DNA of 64,000 nucleotides from G963556115 sp963678205 (GTDB taxonomy: Bacteria > Planctomycetota > SZUA-567). The DNA lies in NCBI GenBank assembly GCA_963678205.1, contig OY782760.1:2294001-2358000 (forward strand), given 5' to 3'. Every line of letters starts with the position of its first letter. Position 1 is the stretch's first letter. A program made the translations under genes and the position numbers. Of this stretch, positions 8,256 to 16,668 are shown piece after piece. Below the pieces are notes generated by a model. That model saw only the letters and a program-made list of their open reading frames with translations, had not been told where the DNA came from and did not search any database.

Positions 8256-8980
8256 AGTTTAATAATTTATTTAATGCCGTTTGTACTGCAGTGTTAGATC
8301 TATTGTATCCTCCTACTTGCGTATTTTGCGGTAAGCCTTTAATTTGGCTTAATAATACAACTATTTGTTCTGCTTGTATTGAACTTCTTGAATATATTGA
8401 CGAAAATTCTTGTTGGCATTGTTCTCTCCCGCTTGGTAAGTATAGTATGAGACAAAAAAAATGCGATGAATGCAAGTCACGTAATCATAAATTTACTAGA
8501 GTTGTAGCCGCATGTAAATATAATCAGCTTGCTAAAGAAATAATTCATGCCTATAAATTTAGCAACCGAAAGCAATTTTCATCACTTATCTCAAAAATCG
8601 TTTATAAAAAATATCTTCAAGAGTATTCTACATTAAAGTTTGACTATATTATTCCTGTACCATTACATAAAAGGAAAATTTGCGAACGTGGTTATAATCA
8701 ATCTGCTCTAATTGCAAAGTATATTTCAGATAGGACAAGCTTTACATATTCAGATATGATATTATCGAGAATAAGATATACTGTTTCACAATCTTTGCTC
8801 AACTCTCAAGACAGAGAAACAAATTTAAATGGTGCTTTTGGTGTAAACAAATCCTTGCTTAACTCAACAATTCTTCTTGTTGATGATGTGTTCACAACAG
8901 GAGCTACTATTAGTGAATGCGCATACACTCTGAAAAAATATGGTGCTAGAAGAGTGTACGCAATAGTTTTTGCAAGATAA
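8252..8980 (+). CDS. comF: ComF-family phosphoribosyltransferase-like protein
   Basis: 242 residues. The N-terminus carries the ComF zinc-binding module, two CxxC pairs at about 23-26 and 37-40 followed by further pairs (CWHC and CDEC). The C-terminal half is a type I phosphoribosyltransferase fold with the PRPP loop LLVDDVFTTGATI near residue 212. PVPLHKRKICERGYNQ is the family signature. ComF is required for DNA uptake in naturally competent bacteria, but many homologues sit in genomes without proven competence, so the function here is presumptive. The start codon overlaps the stop of the FlhB-tail gene. The stop lies only 3 bases from the convergent GH57 gene, with no terminator between them. 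Confidence 0.9.
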   Translation: MKFNNLFNAVCTAVLDLLYPPTCVFCGKPLIWLNNTTICSACIELLEYIDENSCWHCSLPLGKYSMRQKKCDECKSRNHKFTRVVAACKYNQLAKEIIHAYKFSNRKQFSSLISKIVYKKYLQEYSTLKFDYIIPVPLHKRKICERGYNQSALIAKYISDRTSFTYSDMILSRIRYTVSQSLLNSQDRETNLNGAFGVNKSLLNSTILLVDDVFTTGATISECAYTLKKYGARRVYAIVFAR

Positions 8981-8983
8981 TAC

Positions 8984-11446
8984 TTATACCGGTGTAGAGA
9001 AAAGGATTTGAGTCAAATGTTTTACAGTCTCTTTTGAGAAGTACAACTTATCGCCAATCTGTCTCAAATTGTCAATAATTTTTCTGGACTTTGGCATTTC
9101 TCTAGGAGGTAAGTGCAGTATACTCCAATAAATGTCAAGAAGCTCATCCCAATTTTCCAACCAGAATTCATTGTCTTGAATAAAGGCTAAAAGGTTTAGA
9201 ACTATACTTATAGAGTCTTCAGACAAATCATTCAACAAACCCGATAATTTGTTGCTGAAAAATTTCGCTATAATGCGTGAAGAGTCACTCATGTTAATCT
9301 TGAGCCCACAGATGTTTGCTTGTTCTTTAATGTTATGCACTTCATTTATACAATCATCACTGAGGATTTCTTGAGAAATTCCGGCTTGTATACACTGTTT
9401 TAATTTAAAAGAGAGCGCTTCCTCACCAATTTCTTTTAGGTGAGCTGGTATCGGAAGTTTATTTGCAGTGAAGTGTTCGAATATTGTCTTGTGTGAACTG
9501 AAGAAATTATGAAGATTCTGATCTGCTTCAGTCAAAGCACGATCGAGAATTTTATTATTTAATAGCTTTCTTTCATTGTACGGTAACGCTGATGCCTTTA
9601 TTCCTTCATTATTCAGAAGAATCAGTAATTCTTTAATATTAAGTCCTGTCATTTTTCTTGCTTCGGTAATATCGTTTGTAAAACAAACACCAGTATTTAG
9701 TGTTTTTAGATCAGAAAATCCAAGGAAATAATGCTCTTTTTTCTCGAGAGTAAATTTGTCAGTACAGATTGAAGAGCCCGTGATAAATTGCATTTCATTC
9801 TTATTTGAGATCTCTATGTTTGATAATTCAACTTTCGAGTCATATTTTGGAAGAGGAAGCTTGTAAAGACTTAGCAGGGCGAACACAGCAGTTAAATGCT
9901 TAGAGGTATACCTTGTTGGAAGTATAAATTTATTGAAAATATCTTCTCCTGTTCCCATATTAGAAATATTTGAAATTGCCTTCTTGAGTCTGTCTTGAAG
10001 AAGTGAAATAAGATTGTAGTCAGAAAAATCCTGTGCAAGTTCTGCTGCTCGCAGAGCATATCTCATGTTTTGTTGTGGTTCGAAACCAGAGATATCTGAG
10101 AAGAACCAACCACAAGAAGTGTACATAAGCATTGCATTTCTATCAGCTTCAAGAATTTTCCAAAGCTTAATTTGTCCACTTGCCGACAATTTTTCTTTTG
10201 CATGACGCTCAAGAAATCTATCTCTCATTTCTTGAGTTGGCTCAAGTATTATTGAGATATAATCATTTCTAGCATCAGTAAAATCATAGAGTAGTTCACT
10301 ACTTATTGTTTCGCATATTTTTCTAATATTGAATCTTAATTCATCAAAAGCATTTCTTAAATGCTCTCTCCATTGCTGATTATATTCGTGAGGTCCATCA
10401 CTGCATCCACAGTCGGTATGCCACCTACCAACCCCATGACTGCAACTCCAACTTGAGCCTTTCCCATCAACGCCTTCCCAAAGCTTTACTTCTTGAGAAG
10501 GTTTATTGTTCTCAAGAAATTTATCAAGATTTGTTACTGAACAATTGCCAGTGCCAAGGAGTTGATTAATGACGTTAGCAAGGTACTTATTGCCATTTTT
10601 TTCGTGGTGGCCATATATTTCACCGTCTGTGGCAATAAGTACTAGTTGGGGCAGGGTTGCTTCTTCGCTGTATCGCTCTTTAATAAGCCACTCAAGTTTT
10701 TTGTTATTAGTCAATAAATGTTCGAATGAAATTTTTGTAGAGATATTTTTATCATAGAATAAAACATCTAAATATCTATTAAAATGTGTTCTTCCACCAC
10801 CATCAACTTCAAATAGTCGATAAGGAGTTCTTGTGTCAATCGTTCCATCAGGCACTCCAGTCCATTCAAACTCTCCAAATTTCCTAGTATAACTTGCCTG
10901 TAGAGGGGAGAGGATAATATATTTAATTCCATGATCTATGAGGGCACGTACGGTGTTCATGTCAATTGCAGTTTCAGATAACCACATAGCAGAAGGATTA
11001 CGATTGAACCGGAAGTAAAATTCTTTTATTCCCCATATAATTTGAGTGTGCTTGTCTTTTGCATCTGATAAGGGAAGAATCTGATGGTTATATACTTGTG
11101 CCATTGCGCTTCCAAAACCGTCGTAGCTGTTTTGTGCGATTTTGTCTGCAATTTTGAGTCGTTCTACTGTGTAAGGGTAATATTTATCCAGCCAGCTTAA
11201 GAGTGTGGGACCAAAGTTGTACGATATATGAGCATAACAGTTGAATAAGTCAGTCGTTCTGTGTGATTCATCACAAACAGGACTGCAGGTTAGTGGATTG
11301 TAGCATTCTGTACAAATACGTGAATTCCAGTTGCAGAATGGGTGTGCCGATTCTTGTTCTTCAATAATTCCAAGCCATGGGTTTTCTCTTGGTGGCTGAT
11401 AGAAGTGACCATGAATTGCCAGATGGTGATTTGGGTTGATATTCAT
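8984..11446 (-). CDS. GH57-type glycoside hydrolase with DUF3536 domain
   Basis: An 820-residue cytoplasmic protein without signal peptide. The N-terminal half is a glycoside hydrolase family 57 barrel opening with LAIHGHFYQPPRENPW. WLSETAIDMNTVRAL lies where family members carry a conserved acidic strand, and LIATDGEIYGHHE matches the region holding the general-acid Asp. The C-terminal 400 residues, with RNDYISIILEP and WFFSDISGFEPQQN, match DUF3536, which accompanies this GH57 subgroup. GH57 enzymes act on alpha-glucans (amylase, branching or transferase activities), so glycogen metabolism is the likely setting, but no substrate can be read from sequence. AAGGCG about 12 bases upstream supports the ATG. 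The gene stands alone on its strand and is divergent from the nrnA-like gene across a 243-base A/T-rich gap. Confidence 0.88.
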   Translation of the reverse strand: MNINPNHHLAIHGHFYQPPRENPWLGIIEEQESAHPFCNWNSRICTECYNPLTCSPVCDESHRTTDLFNCYAHISYNFGPTLLSWLDKYYPYTVERLKIADKIAQNSYDGFGSAMAQVYNHQILPLSDAKDKHTQIIWGIKEFYFRFNRNPSAMWLSETAIDMNTVRALIDHGIKYIILSPLQASYTRKFGEFEWTGVPDGTIDTRTPYRLFEVDGGGRTHFNRYLDVLFYDKNISTKISFEHLLTNNKKLEWLIKERYSEEATLPQLVLIATDGEIYGHHEKNGNKYLANVINQLLGTGNCSVTNLDKFLENNKPSQEVKLWEGVDGKGSSWSCSHGVGRWHTDCGCSDGPHEYNQQWREHLRNAFDELRFNIRKICETISSELLYDFTDARNDYISIILEPTQEMRDRFLERHAKEKLSASGQIKLWKILEADRNAMLMYTSCGWFFSDISGFEPQQNMRYALRAAELAQDFSDYNLISLLQDRLKKAISNISNMGTGEDIFNKFILPTRYTSKHLTAVFALLSLYKLPLPKYDSKVELSNIEISNKNEMQFITGSSICTDKFTLEKKEHYFLGFSDLKTLNTGVCFTNDITEARKMTGLNIKELLILLNNEGIKASALPYNERKLLNNKILDRALTEADQNLHNFFSSHKTIFEHFTANKLPIPAHLKEIGEEALSFKLKQCIQAGISQEILSDDCINEVHNIKEQANICGLKINMSDSSRIIAKFFSNKLSGLLNDLSEDSISIVLNLLAFIQDNEFWLENWDELLDIYWSILHLPPREMPKSRKIIDNLRQIGDKLYFSKETVKHLTQILFSTPV

Positions 11447-11689
11447 TATTTTTCTTGCGCCTTATTTAGAGACAATGTGATAATATATATATACATGCTT
11501 TAATTGTGTATTAATTTATTACGTATTATATATATTAACATTTTTCATAAAAATAGCAACTTTTACCGCTTGCATATGGTAAAAATTAGACTAATATATA
11601 TAATATATATAAAGTTATATCGTTGTTTTTTTGTGTTAGCTATACTAATAATTTATTATGTTAATAGTATCTTGAATAAAGAGATTATA

Positions 11690-12676
11690 ATGACTTTGGA
11701 GTCGATATCTTCTGTTATTGACGGCATTAATGCTGCAAATAAAATTTTGATTGTTGCTCATGAAAAACCTGATGGTGATGCGATTGGTTCTGCTCTGGCA
11801 TTATCGAGAATACTTAATAATAATGGTAAGGAAGCAGTACTTGTTGGCTTTGAACCTCTTGCGAGGAGGTATAAATTTTTAGTTAATGACTATGAGATTA
11901 TGCCAGCAGATACTGGATATCTTTCCAGATATGATTTGATTATAGTGCTGGATTGTGGTGATATAAAAAGAGTTGGAGAATTTGCTCTGTATGCCCAAGG
12001 TAGAATTCCTTTTGTTAATATAGATCACCATCAAGCCAATGCGATGTTTGGAACATATAATTGGGTCGACCCTGAGTATAGTAGTACTGGCGAAATGGTT
12101 TATCAGCTTGCAAAAGAAGCAGAATATGACATACCAGTTAGTATAGGAGAGCCCCTCTGGGTTGCAATAACTACTGATACTGGCAATTTTAATTATTCAA
12201 ATACAACCCCAAGGTTACTACGTTTTGCTTCAGAAATACTTGATCTAGGGGTAAACCCAAGTATAATTCGTAAAGAACTGTATGAGTGTATCGAACGGAA
12301 AGAATTAGAGCTTCAGCGTTTAATACTTGATAGCATCAATACTTTTGCTGGCGGTAAAATTGCAATACTAAGTGCTCAAAAAGATGATTTTATCGAGACT
12401 GGTTGTACCCCTCAACATCTTCATGATCCTGTAAATATTGGCTTGTCTATTCTTGGCGTTGAGCTTGCAGCATTTATATATGAGCAGCCATTTGAGGACT
12501 CTATTAAAGTAAGTCTTAGAAGCTACCCACCTTACAATGTCGCTGCAATTTGTCGTGAGTTTGGCGGCGGGGGACACGAAAGGGCAGCTGGCTGTTCTTT
12601 TATTGGTACAACTCTTGAATATGTGGTTGAGACATTAAAAATTCGCTTAGAACAAGTAATCGAATCTTCAATTTAA
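11690..12676 (+). CDS. nrnA: DHH/DHHA1 phosphoesterase (NrnA, nanoRNase/pAp phosphatase)
   Basis: Degrades 2-5 nucleotide RNAs and, in many members, removes the 3' phosphate of pAp. The 328 residues contain all DHH signature motifs in order: VAHEKPDGDAIGS (motif I, metal Asp), VLDCGD (II), NIDHHQAN (III, the DHH triad) and AITTDTGNF (IV). A DHHA1 domain follows, ending in FGGGGHERAAGC, which holds the substrate-binding GGGH. The frame runs 62 codons further upstream, but that stretch is a hydrophobic A/T-rich artefact. GAGAT is 6 bases before the ATG at 11690 and the family alignment starts there. A TTGCAT at 11570 with TAATAT 16 bases later could be its promoter. The degenerate receiver gene follows 37 bases downstream. 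Confidence 0.9.
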   Translation: MTLESISSVIDGINAANKILIVAHEKPDGDAIGSALALSRILNNNGKEAVLVGFEPLARRYKFLVNDYEIMPADTGYLSRYDLIIVLDCGDIKRVGEFALYAQGRIPFVNIDHHQANAMFGTYNWVDPEYSSTGEMVYQLAKEAEYDIPVSIGEPLWVAITTDTGNFNYSNTTPRLLRFASEILDLGVNPSIIRKELYECIERKELELQRLILDSINTFAGGKIAILSAQKDDFIETGCTPQHLHDPVNIGLSILGVELAAFIYEQPFEDSIKVSLRSYPPYNVAAICREFGGGGHERAAGCSFIGTTLEYVVETLKIRLEQVIESSI

Positions 12677-12713
12677 ATTTTTATCTTTATTCTCAATTTT
12701 ATTGGATAAATTT

Positions 12714-13277
12714 ATGGAACATAATAAAAAAGACGCTGAAAAACACCTTAGAGAAGCAATCAATGCCACAAAAATGAAAATTCCGATAAGCACCATTGCT
12801 AATAAAGCGACTAATACTAGTTCGCGTTCACCTGTTGTAAAAAAAGCTGCACCTAAGCAACGCATACACGTAGAAAAAGTTAAAACTCAGATTCTTGGAT
12901 ATGCTTTAATTGTTGAAAGCAACAAACGTGTTGCTGCTCTGCTAAAAAATATGCTTAAAACTTTGCGTTTTGAGTCTTTGATAGCGCTAAATGGTGCAGA
13001 GGCAATCAGTATTTTAAAACGCAAGAAAGTTCACATTGCTTATGTTGCCAAAGATCTCCCAGATATTAGTGGCTTTACTTTGTGCTCAAAAATTAGAGTG
13101 GAAGAGTTTGGTAAAAATATACCGATTATCATAACCTCTGAATCAACAAAACCTTCAATGAAAGATCAGGCAATAATGGTAGATGCCAATGATCACCTTT
13201 CTACCCCTATAAGCATGGCTGGTTTGAAAGCAAGTGTTGTTGACAATTTAATCAATAAAAACAAAAATAAACAGTAA
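12714..13277 (+). CDS. degenerate (pseudo-)receiver domain protein
   Basis: 187 residues: a basic, Lys/Ala/Ser-rich tail of about 55 residues followed by one CheY-like receiver fold (about 60-182) ending the protein. The fold is recognisable from LIVESNKRVAALLKNML, the DLPDISGF turn and the IPIIITS strand. The phospho-acceptor position, judged from its distance to the PDISG turn, is Ala112. The conserved Lys of the KP pair is Thr164, and the acidic pair is Glu-Ser. It is therefore unlikely to be phosphorylated in the usual way and may act as a constitutive interaction module. No output domain is present. The ATG at 12714 is chosen over a TTG four codons earlier because GGA lies just upstream. 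It is the last gene before a strong terminator and is co-oriented with nrnA. Confidence 0.78.
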   Translation: MEHNKKDAEKHLREAINATKMKIPISTIANKATNTSSRSPVVKKAAPKQRIHVEKVKTQILGYALIVESNKRVAALLKNMLKTLRFESLIALNGAEAISILKRKKVHIAYVAKDLPDISGFTLCSKIRVEEFGKNIPIIITSESTKPSMKDQAIMVDANDHLSTPISMAGLKASVVDNLINKNKNKQ

Positions 13278-13299
13278 GCTGTTTCTTATGAGATTATAT

Positions 13300-13340
13300 A
13301 TCAACGATAGCTACTTAGCAGAGGCTATCGTTGATTTTTT
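13300..13340 (+). terminator. Rho-independent terminator after the pseudo-receiver gene
   Basis: A perfect 12-base-pair stem (ATCAACGATAGC with its complement), a 12-base loop and six T immediately after. It closes the nrnA/pseudo-receiver unit just before the convergent asnS gene. Confidence 0.88.
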
Positions 13341-13351
13341 CTCAGTTTAAT

Positions 13352-14740
13352 TTAAAATTCAGCGTTTCCTGGTGTTCTTGAGAATGGAATAACATCTCGT
13401 ATGTTTTTCATTCCTGTCATAAATTGAATTATTCGTTCAAAACCTAAACCAAACCCTGAATGCGGAACAGAGCCATAGCGCCTTAAATCAAGATACCACC
13501 AGTAATCTTCAGTTTCAAGCCCAAGCTCCTGTATTCGTGTAGATAGTTTTGTGAAGTCACCTTCGCGCTCTGACCCTCCAATTATCTCCCCAACTCTTGG
13601 AACAAGGACATCCATCGCACGTACGGTTTTCCCATCATCATTTTGTTTCATATAAAAAGCTTTTATATCCTTTGGATAGTCTGTTACTATTACAGGGCTA
13701 TTAAAATGTTTTTCAGTAATAAATCTTTCGTGCTCACTCTGTAGATCTATTCCCCATTTTACTGGATATTTGAAAGTTTTCCCTGAAGTTTCTAAAATTT
13801 CGATGGCCTCAGTATATGTTATTCTAATAAAAGGTGATTCTATAACTTGTTTCATAACTTCAAGGGTTGTATTATCAATCATTTTGTTAAAAAACGCCAT
13901 ATCATCAGGCACAGTATCTAGTACATCTTTGAATAAACATTTGAGAAACTCTTCTGCTGTATCCATATTCATATCTAAATTACAAAAAGCCATTTCTGGT
14001 TCAACCATCCAAAATTCACTAAGGTGTCGGCTTGTGTGTGAGTTCTCTGCTCTGAAGGTTGGTCCAAAAGTATAAATATTTGATAATGCATGAGCCGCAA
14101 TTTCACCCTCAAGTTGACCAGATACAGTTAAGTGGGCTTTTTTACCAAAAAAATCTTGAGAGTAATCGATACTACCATCTTCGTTTTTGGGAGTGTTATC
14201 AATATCAAGAGTTGTGACCTGGAACATTTCACCAGCCCCCTCACAATCGCTTGCCGTGATTATTGGTGAATGCAACCAAATAAACCCTTTTTCTTGAAAG
14301 AAGTTATGAATACTTCTTGCTGCTGCATTTCGAACCCTCATCACAGCAGAGAATGTGTTGGTGCGCATCCTAAGATGTGCTATTTCTCGTAAGTACTCAA
14401 AAGAATGGCGCTTTTTTTGCAAAGGATAATCAGACTCGACTCTTCCTGTACACTCTAATTTATTAATAAGCAGTTCATACCTCTGTCCTTTACCTTGGCT
14501 CACTACGACATTTCCTCTTGCTATAAGTGAGCATCCAGTTCCTAGTGTTTGAACAATTTCTGTAAAGTTTGGCAAACTTGAAGGGCATACAAGCTGTAGG
14601 TCTGTGAAACATGAACCATCTGAAAGAGTAATAAAAGAATCCATTTTACTGTGCCTTGCACTTTTTATCCATCCTTTGACGATTACTTCTTCTTCTGGAG
14701 TGGTGTCAAGTTCAAGAATTTTTTTTATTTTTAAATTCAT
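13352..14740 (-). CDS. asnS: asparaginyl-tRNA synthetase
   Basis: Class IIb aminoacyl-tRNA synthetase charging tRNA-Asn; 462 residues, the usual AsnRS length. An N-terminal OB-fold anticodon domain (VIVKGWIKSARHSKM) is followed by the catalytic core, with motif 2 at FGPTFRAENSHTSRHLSEFW and motif 3 at GFGLGFERIIQFMTG, then the typical C-terminal IRDVIPFSRTPG. An in-frame start 35 codons upstream would add a stretch unlike the family. AAGGA about 10 bases before 14740 fixes the start there. The gene begins 29 bases inside the end of the upstream pseudouridine synthase gene, so they form one operon. A dedicated AsnRS suggests that direct charging is available, though a transamidation route elsewhere cannot be excluded. 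Confidence 0.96.
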   Translation of the reverse strand: MNLKIKKILELDTTPEEEVIVKGWIKSARHSKMDSFITLSDGSCFTDLQLVCPSSLPNFTEIVQTLGTGCSLIARGNVVVSQGKGQRYELLINKLECTGRVESDYPLQKKRHSFEYLREIAHLRMRTNTFSAVMRVRNAAARSIHNFFQEKGFIWLHSPIITASDCEGAGEMFQVTTLDIDNTPKNEDGSIDYSQDFFGKKAHLTVSGQLEGEIAAHALSNIYTFGPTFRAENSHTSRHLSEFWMVEPEMAFCNLDMNMDTAEEFLKCLFKDVLDTVPDDMAFFNKMIDNTTLEVMKQVIESPFIRITYTEAIEILETSGKTFKYPVKWGIDLQSEHERFITEKHFNSPVIVTDYPKDIKAFYMKQNDDGKTVRAMDVLVPRVGEIIGGSEREGDFTKLSTRIQELGLETEDYWWYLDLRRYGSVPHSGFGLGFERIIQFMTGMKNIRDVIPFSRTPGNAEF

Positions 14741-15455
14741 TATTTTGTTCCTTGCTAAGAGAGGCTTTCCAATTTTCGAGCAAATTATCGCAGGTTTTAA
14801 TAAAATCGTCATGAAGTGGAGCTTCAAATTCAAGATCTTCTCCATTCTCGTTCATCTCTGGAAGTATTAATTGCCACGCATGTAATGCCTGCCTTTTGAG
14901 TCCTGTGTTATCTTTAATTTTCCTGTTATATTCTCTGTTTCCATATTGATGATCACCGATAATTGGTCGACCAAATGCTTCAGCGTGTACTCTTATTTGA
15001 TGGGTTCTTCCTTGATGAGGGGTAAACATAATCAAACTTGCACCATTTTTTTTACTACTGGCAATAACTTTGTATTCTGTTTCAGCTGAAAGTCCCCCTC
15101 CGCCTTTTACAACCCTTACAGGTTTGTGACCTCCAGTCCAATTACTAAGATTCCTCCGAATAACCCCTTCTTGATTTCTTGGAATTCCCACGCAAAGAGC
15201 AAGATATCTTTTTATTGTCTTGCGCTCTTTGAAAAATGCTTCAAGTTTTCCCAAAGTCTCTAGATTTTTTGCAAAGACCATAGTACCAGTGGTATCTCTA
15301 TCTAATCTGTGTACAGGTTTGATATTTGTATCTTCTTTTTCTAATTGAATTACTTCACTAATAGATTTGCCTTTGTTCTGGCTTGCTACACTTTCAATTC
15401 CTGCAGGTTTATTGACCACTATAAGATTTGCATTTTCAAATATTATTTCCATCAT
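14712..15455 (-). CDS. RluA-family pseudouridine synthase
   Basis: Isomerises uridine to pseudouridine in rRNA or tRNA. The 247 residues hold the catalytic block PVHRLDRDTTGTMVFAKN, whose second Asp is the catalytic residue, plus the later TPHQGRTHQIRVHAEAFG and HAWQLILPE segments. No S4 RNA-binding domain precedes the catalytic domain, so it resembles the short RluA/TruC forms rather than RluC/RluD, and the target site cannot be assigned. The start overlaps the stop of the thpR gene by 4 bases (ATGA), and its own end overlaps asnS. All three are RNA-related and translationally coupled. Confidence 0.92.
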   Translation of the reverse strand: MMEIIFENANLIVVNKPAGIESVASQNKGKSISEVIQLEKEDTNIKPVHRLDRDTTGTMVFAKNLETLGKLEAFFKERKTIKRYLALCVGIPRNQEGVIRRNLSNWTGGHKPVRVVKGGGGLSAETEYKVIASSKKNGASLIMFTPHQGRTHQIRVHAEAFGRPIIGDHQYGNREYNRKIKDNTGLKRQALHAWQLILPEMNENGEDLEFEAPLHDDFIKTCDNLLENWKASLSKEQNNEFKNKKNS

Positions 15456-16015
15456 TCACCAAGTCTTACTTTATACATAGGACTATATTCAGCTCCATTA
15501 TTACCTAATTCGCTCATATAAACCACTAATTCATCTACATCAGTTATCCCAAAATCAATATTATCAAAGTCAGAAAGGTATTCTTCAAAACCTAGAGCAT
15601 ATGAGGGCTTTTTTATTCTACCCAGTGTAAAGTGCGGAGAATATATTTTTTTATCATTACTGTTTATAAAGTTAGCACAACATTCATCTACCTTCCCTTG
15701 AAGTGCTACCAATTCCTCAGTGCCCATGCCTGTTCCTGCGCAAACTACTCGCGGTCTTTTACTATCTGGAAGAAGTGTTACTGACTGAATTGACAGTGCG
15801 AAGGGTAATATTGTCTTGCCAATTTGAGAAACTTCATTGAAAATTATTCTTAAATCATTTGGTTCAACATTTCCAAGAAATTTAAGAGTAATATGAATAT
15901 TTTGTGACTTTACCCATTTTATATTAGGAAATTTATGCTTTAAATAGCTTAATTCCTGAGAAATCTCTGCAACTATAGAGGGCTCTAAACTAATACCTAT
16001 AAATGTTCTGACCAT
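15452..16015 (-). CDS. thpR: RNA 2',3'-cyclic phosphodiesterase (2H family)
   Basis: 187 residues with the paired H-x-T/S-hydrophobic motifs of the 2H phosphoesterases: HITLKFLG near residue 44 and HFTLGRI near 128. The opening RTFIGISLEP and the spacing match ThpR/LigT, which opens 2',3'-cyclic phosphates and can ligate tRNA halves in vitro. AAGGA 7 bases upstream supports the ATG. It is the first gene of the thpR-pseudouridine synthase-asnS operon and is divergent from the acetyltransferase gene, leaving 154 bases for both promoters. Confidence 0.9.
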   Translation of the reverse strand: MVRTFIGISLEPSIVAEISQELSYLKHKFPNIKWVKSQNIHITLKFLGNVEPNDLRIIFNEVSQIGKTILPFALSIQSVTLLPDSKRPRVVCAGTGMGTEELVALQGKVDECCANFINSNDKKIYSPHFTLGRIKKPSYALGFEEYLSDFDNIDFGITDVDELVVYMSELGNNGAEYSPMYKVRLGE

Positions 16016-16169
16016 ATTAATTCCTTCGTCTATTTTATAACTATAATTACATTATAGAGAATAACTACGGGAAGATAAATAAATAATACTAAAAATATTA
16101 TAGACATTGCATTTATAAGGGTATTATATATCATTTATATACTATTTTTAATGTGTAAAAGGATAATAA

Positions 16170-16625
16170 ATGATTCGTAAAGCACGCGTTACTGATATTC
16201 CAGTTATACAGGGACTTACGAAAGTATTTGCTGAAAAGAAATTGATGCTTTCTCTTTCGTATGGTGATATAATCGAAAGGCTGAGAGATTTTCTTTTATA
16301 TCTTGATAAAGATGGAAATGTTATCGGTTGTATTGCAATACATGTATCGTGGGAAGACATTGTAGAAATTAGATCTTTGGCTGTTGATGAGAAGTATCAT
16401 GGCTCAGGGATAGGGGGTGAACTTGTTCAAGCTGCTCTTGAAGATGCTAAAGAACTTGGCGCTACGACTGTCTTTACACTTACTTTTGTCCCAGAGTTTT
16501 TTGCGAAATCTGGGTTTACTCAAGTTGAGAGATCTACTCTACCTCATAAAATTTGGAAAGATTGCATGAAGTGCCCATTGTTTCCTGATTGTGGTGAAAC
16601 GGCAATGACTCTTGAATTATACTAA
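16170..16625 (+). CDS. GNAT acetyltransferase resembling single-domain N-acetylglutamate synthase
   Basis: 151 residues of GNAT fold. The acetyl-CoA loop is VDEKYHGSGIGGELV, preceded by the strand IVEIRSLA. The C-terminus carries a Cys-rich block, IWKDCMKCPLFPDCGETAM, which I associate with the short ArgA-like acetyltransferases that make N-acetylglutamate for arginine synthesis. No other arginine gene is nearby, so the substrate is inferred from motif alone; another amino acid is possible. AAGGATA 6 bases before the ATG is a good ribosome site. The helicase gene follows 43 bases later on the same strand. Confidence 0.82.
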   Translation: MIRKARVTDIPVIQGLTKVFAEKKLMLSLSYGDIIERLRDFLLYLDKDGNVIGCIAIHVSWEDIVEIRSLAVDEKYHGSGIGGELVQAALEDAKELGATTVFTLTFVPEFFAKSGFTQVERSTLPHKIWKDCMKCPLFPDCGETAMTLELY

Positions 16626-16668
16626 TTAATTATATATCCATTTTTGGAAATATTTATAAAGGATAGGA

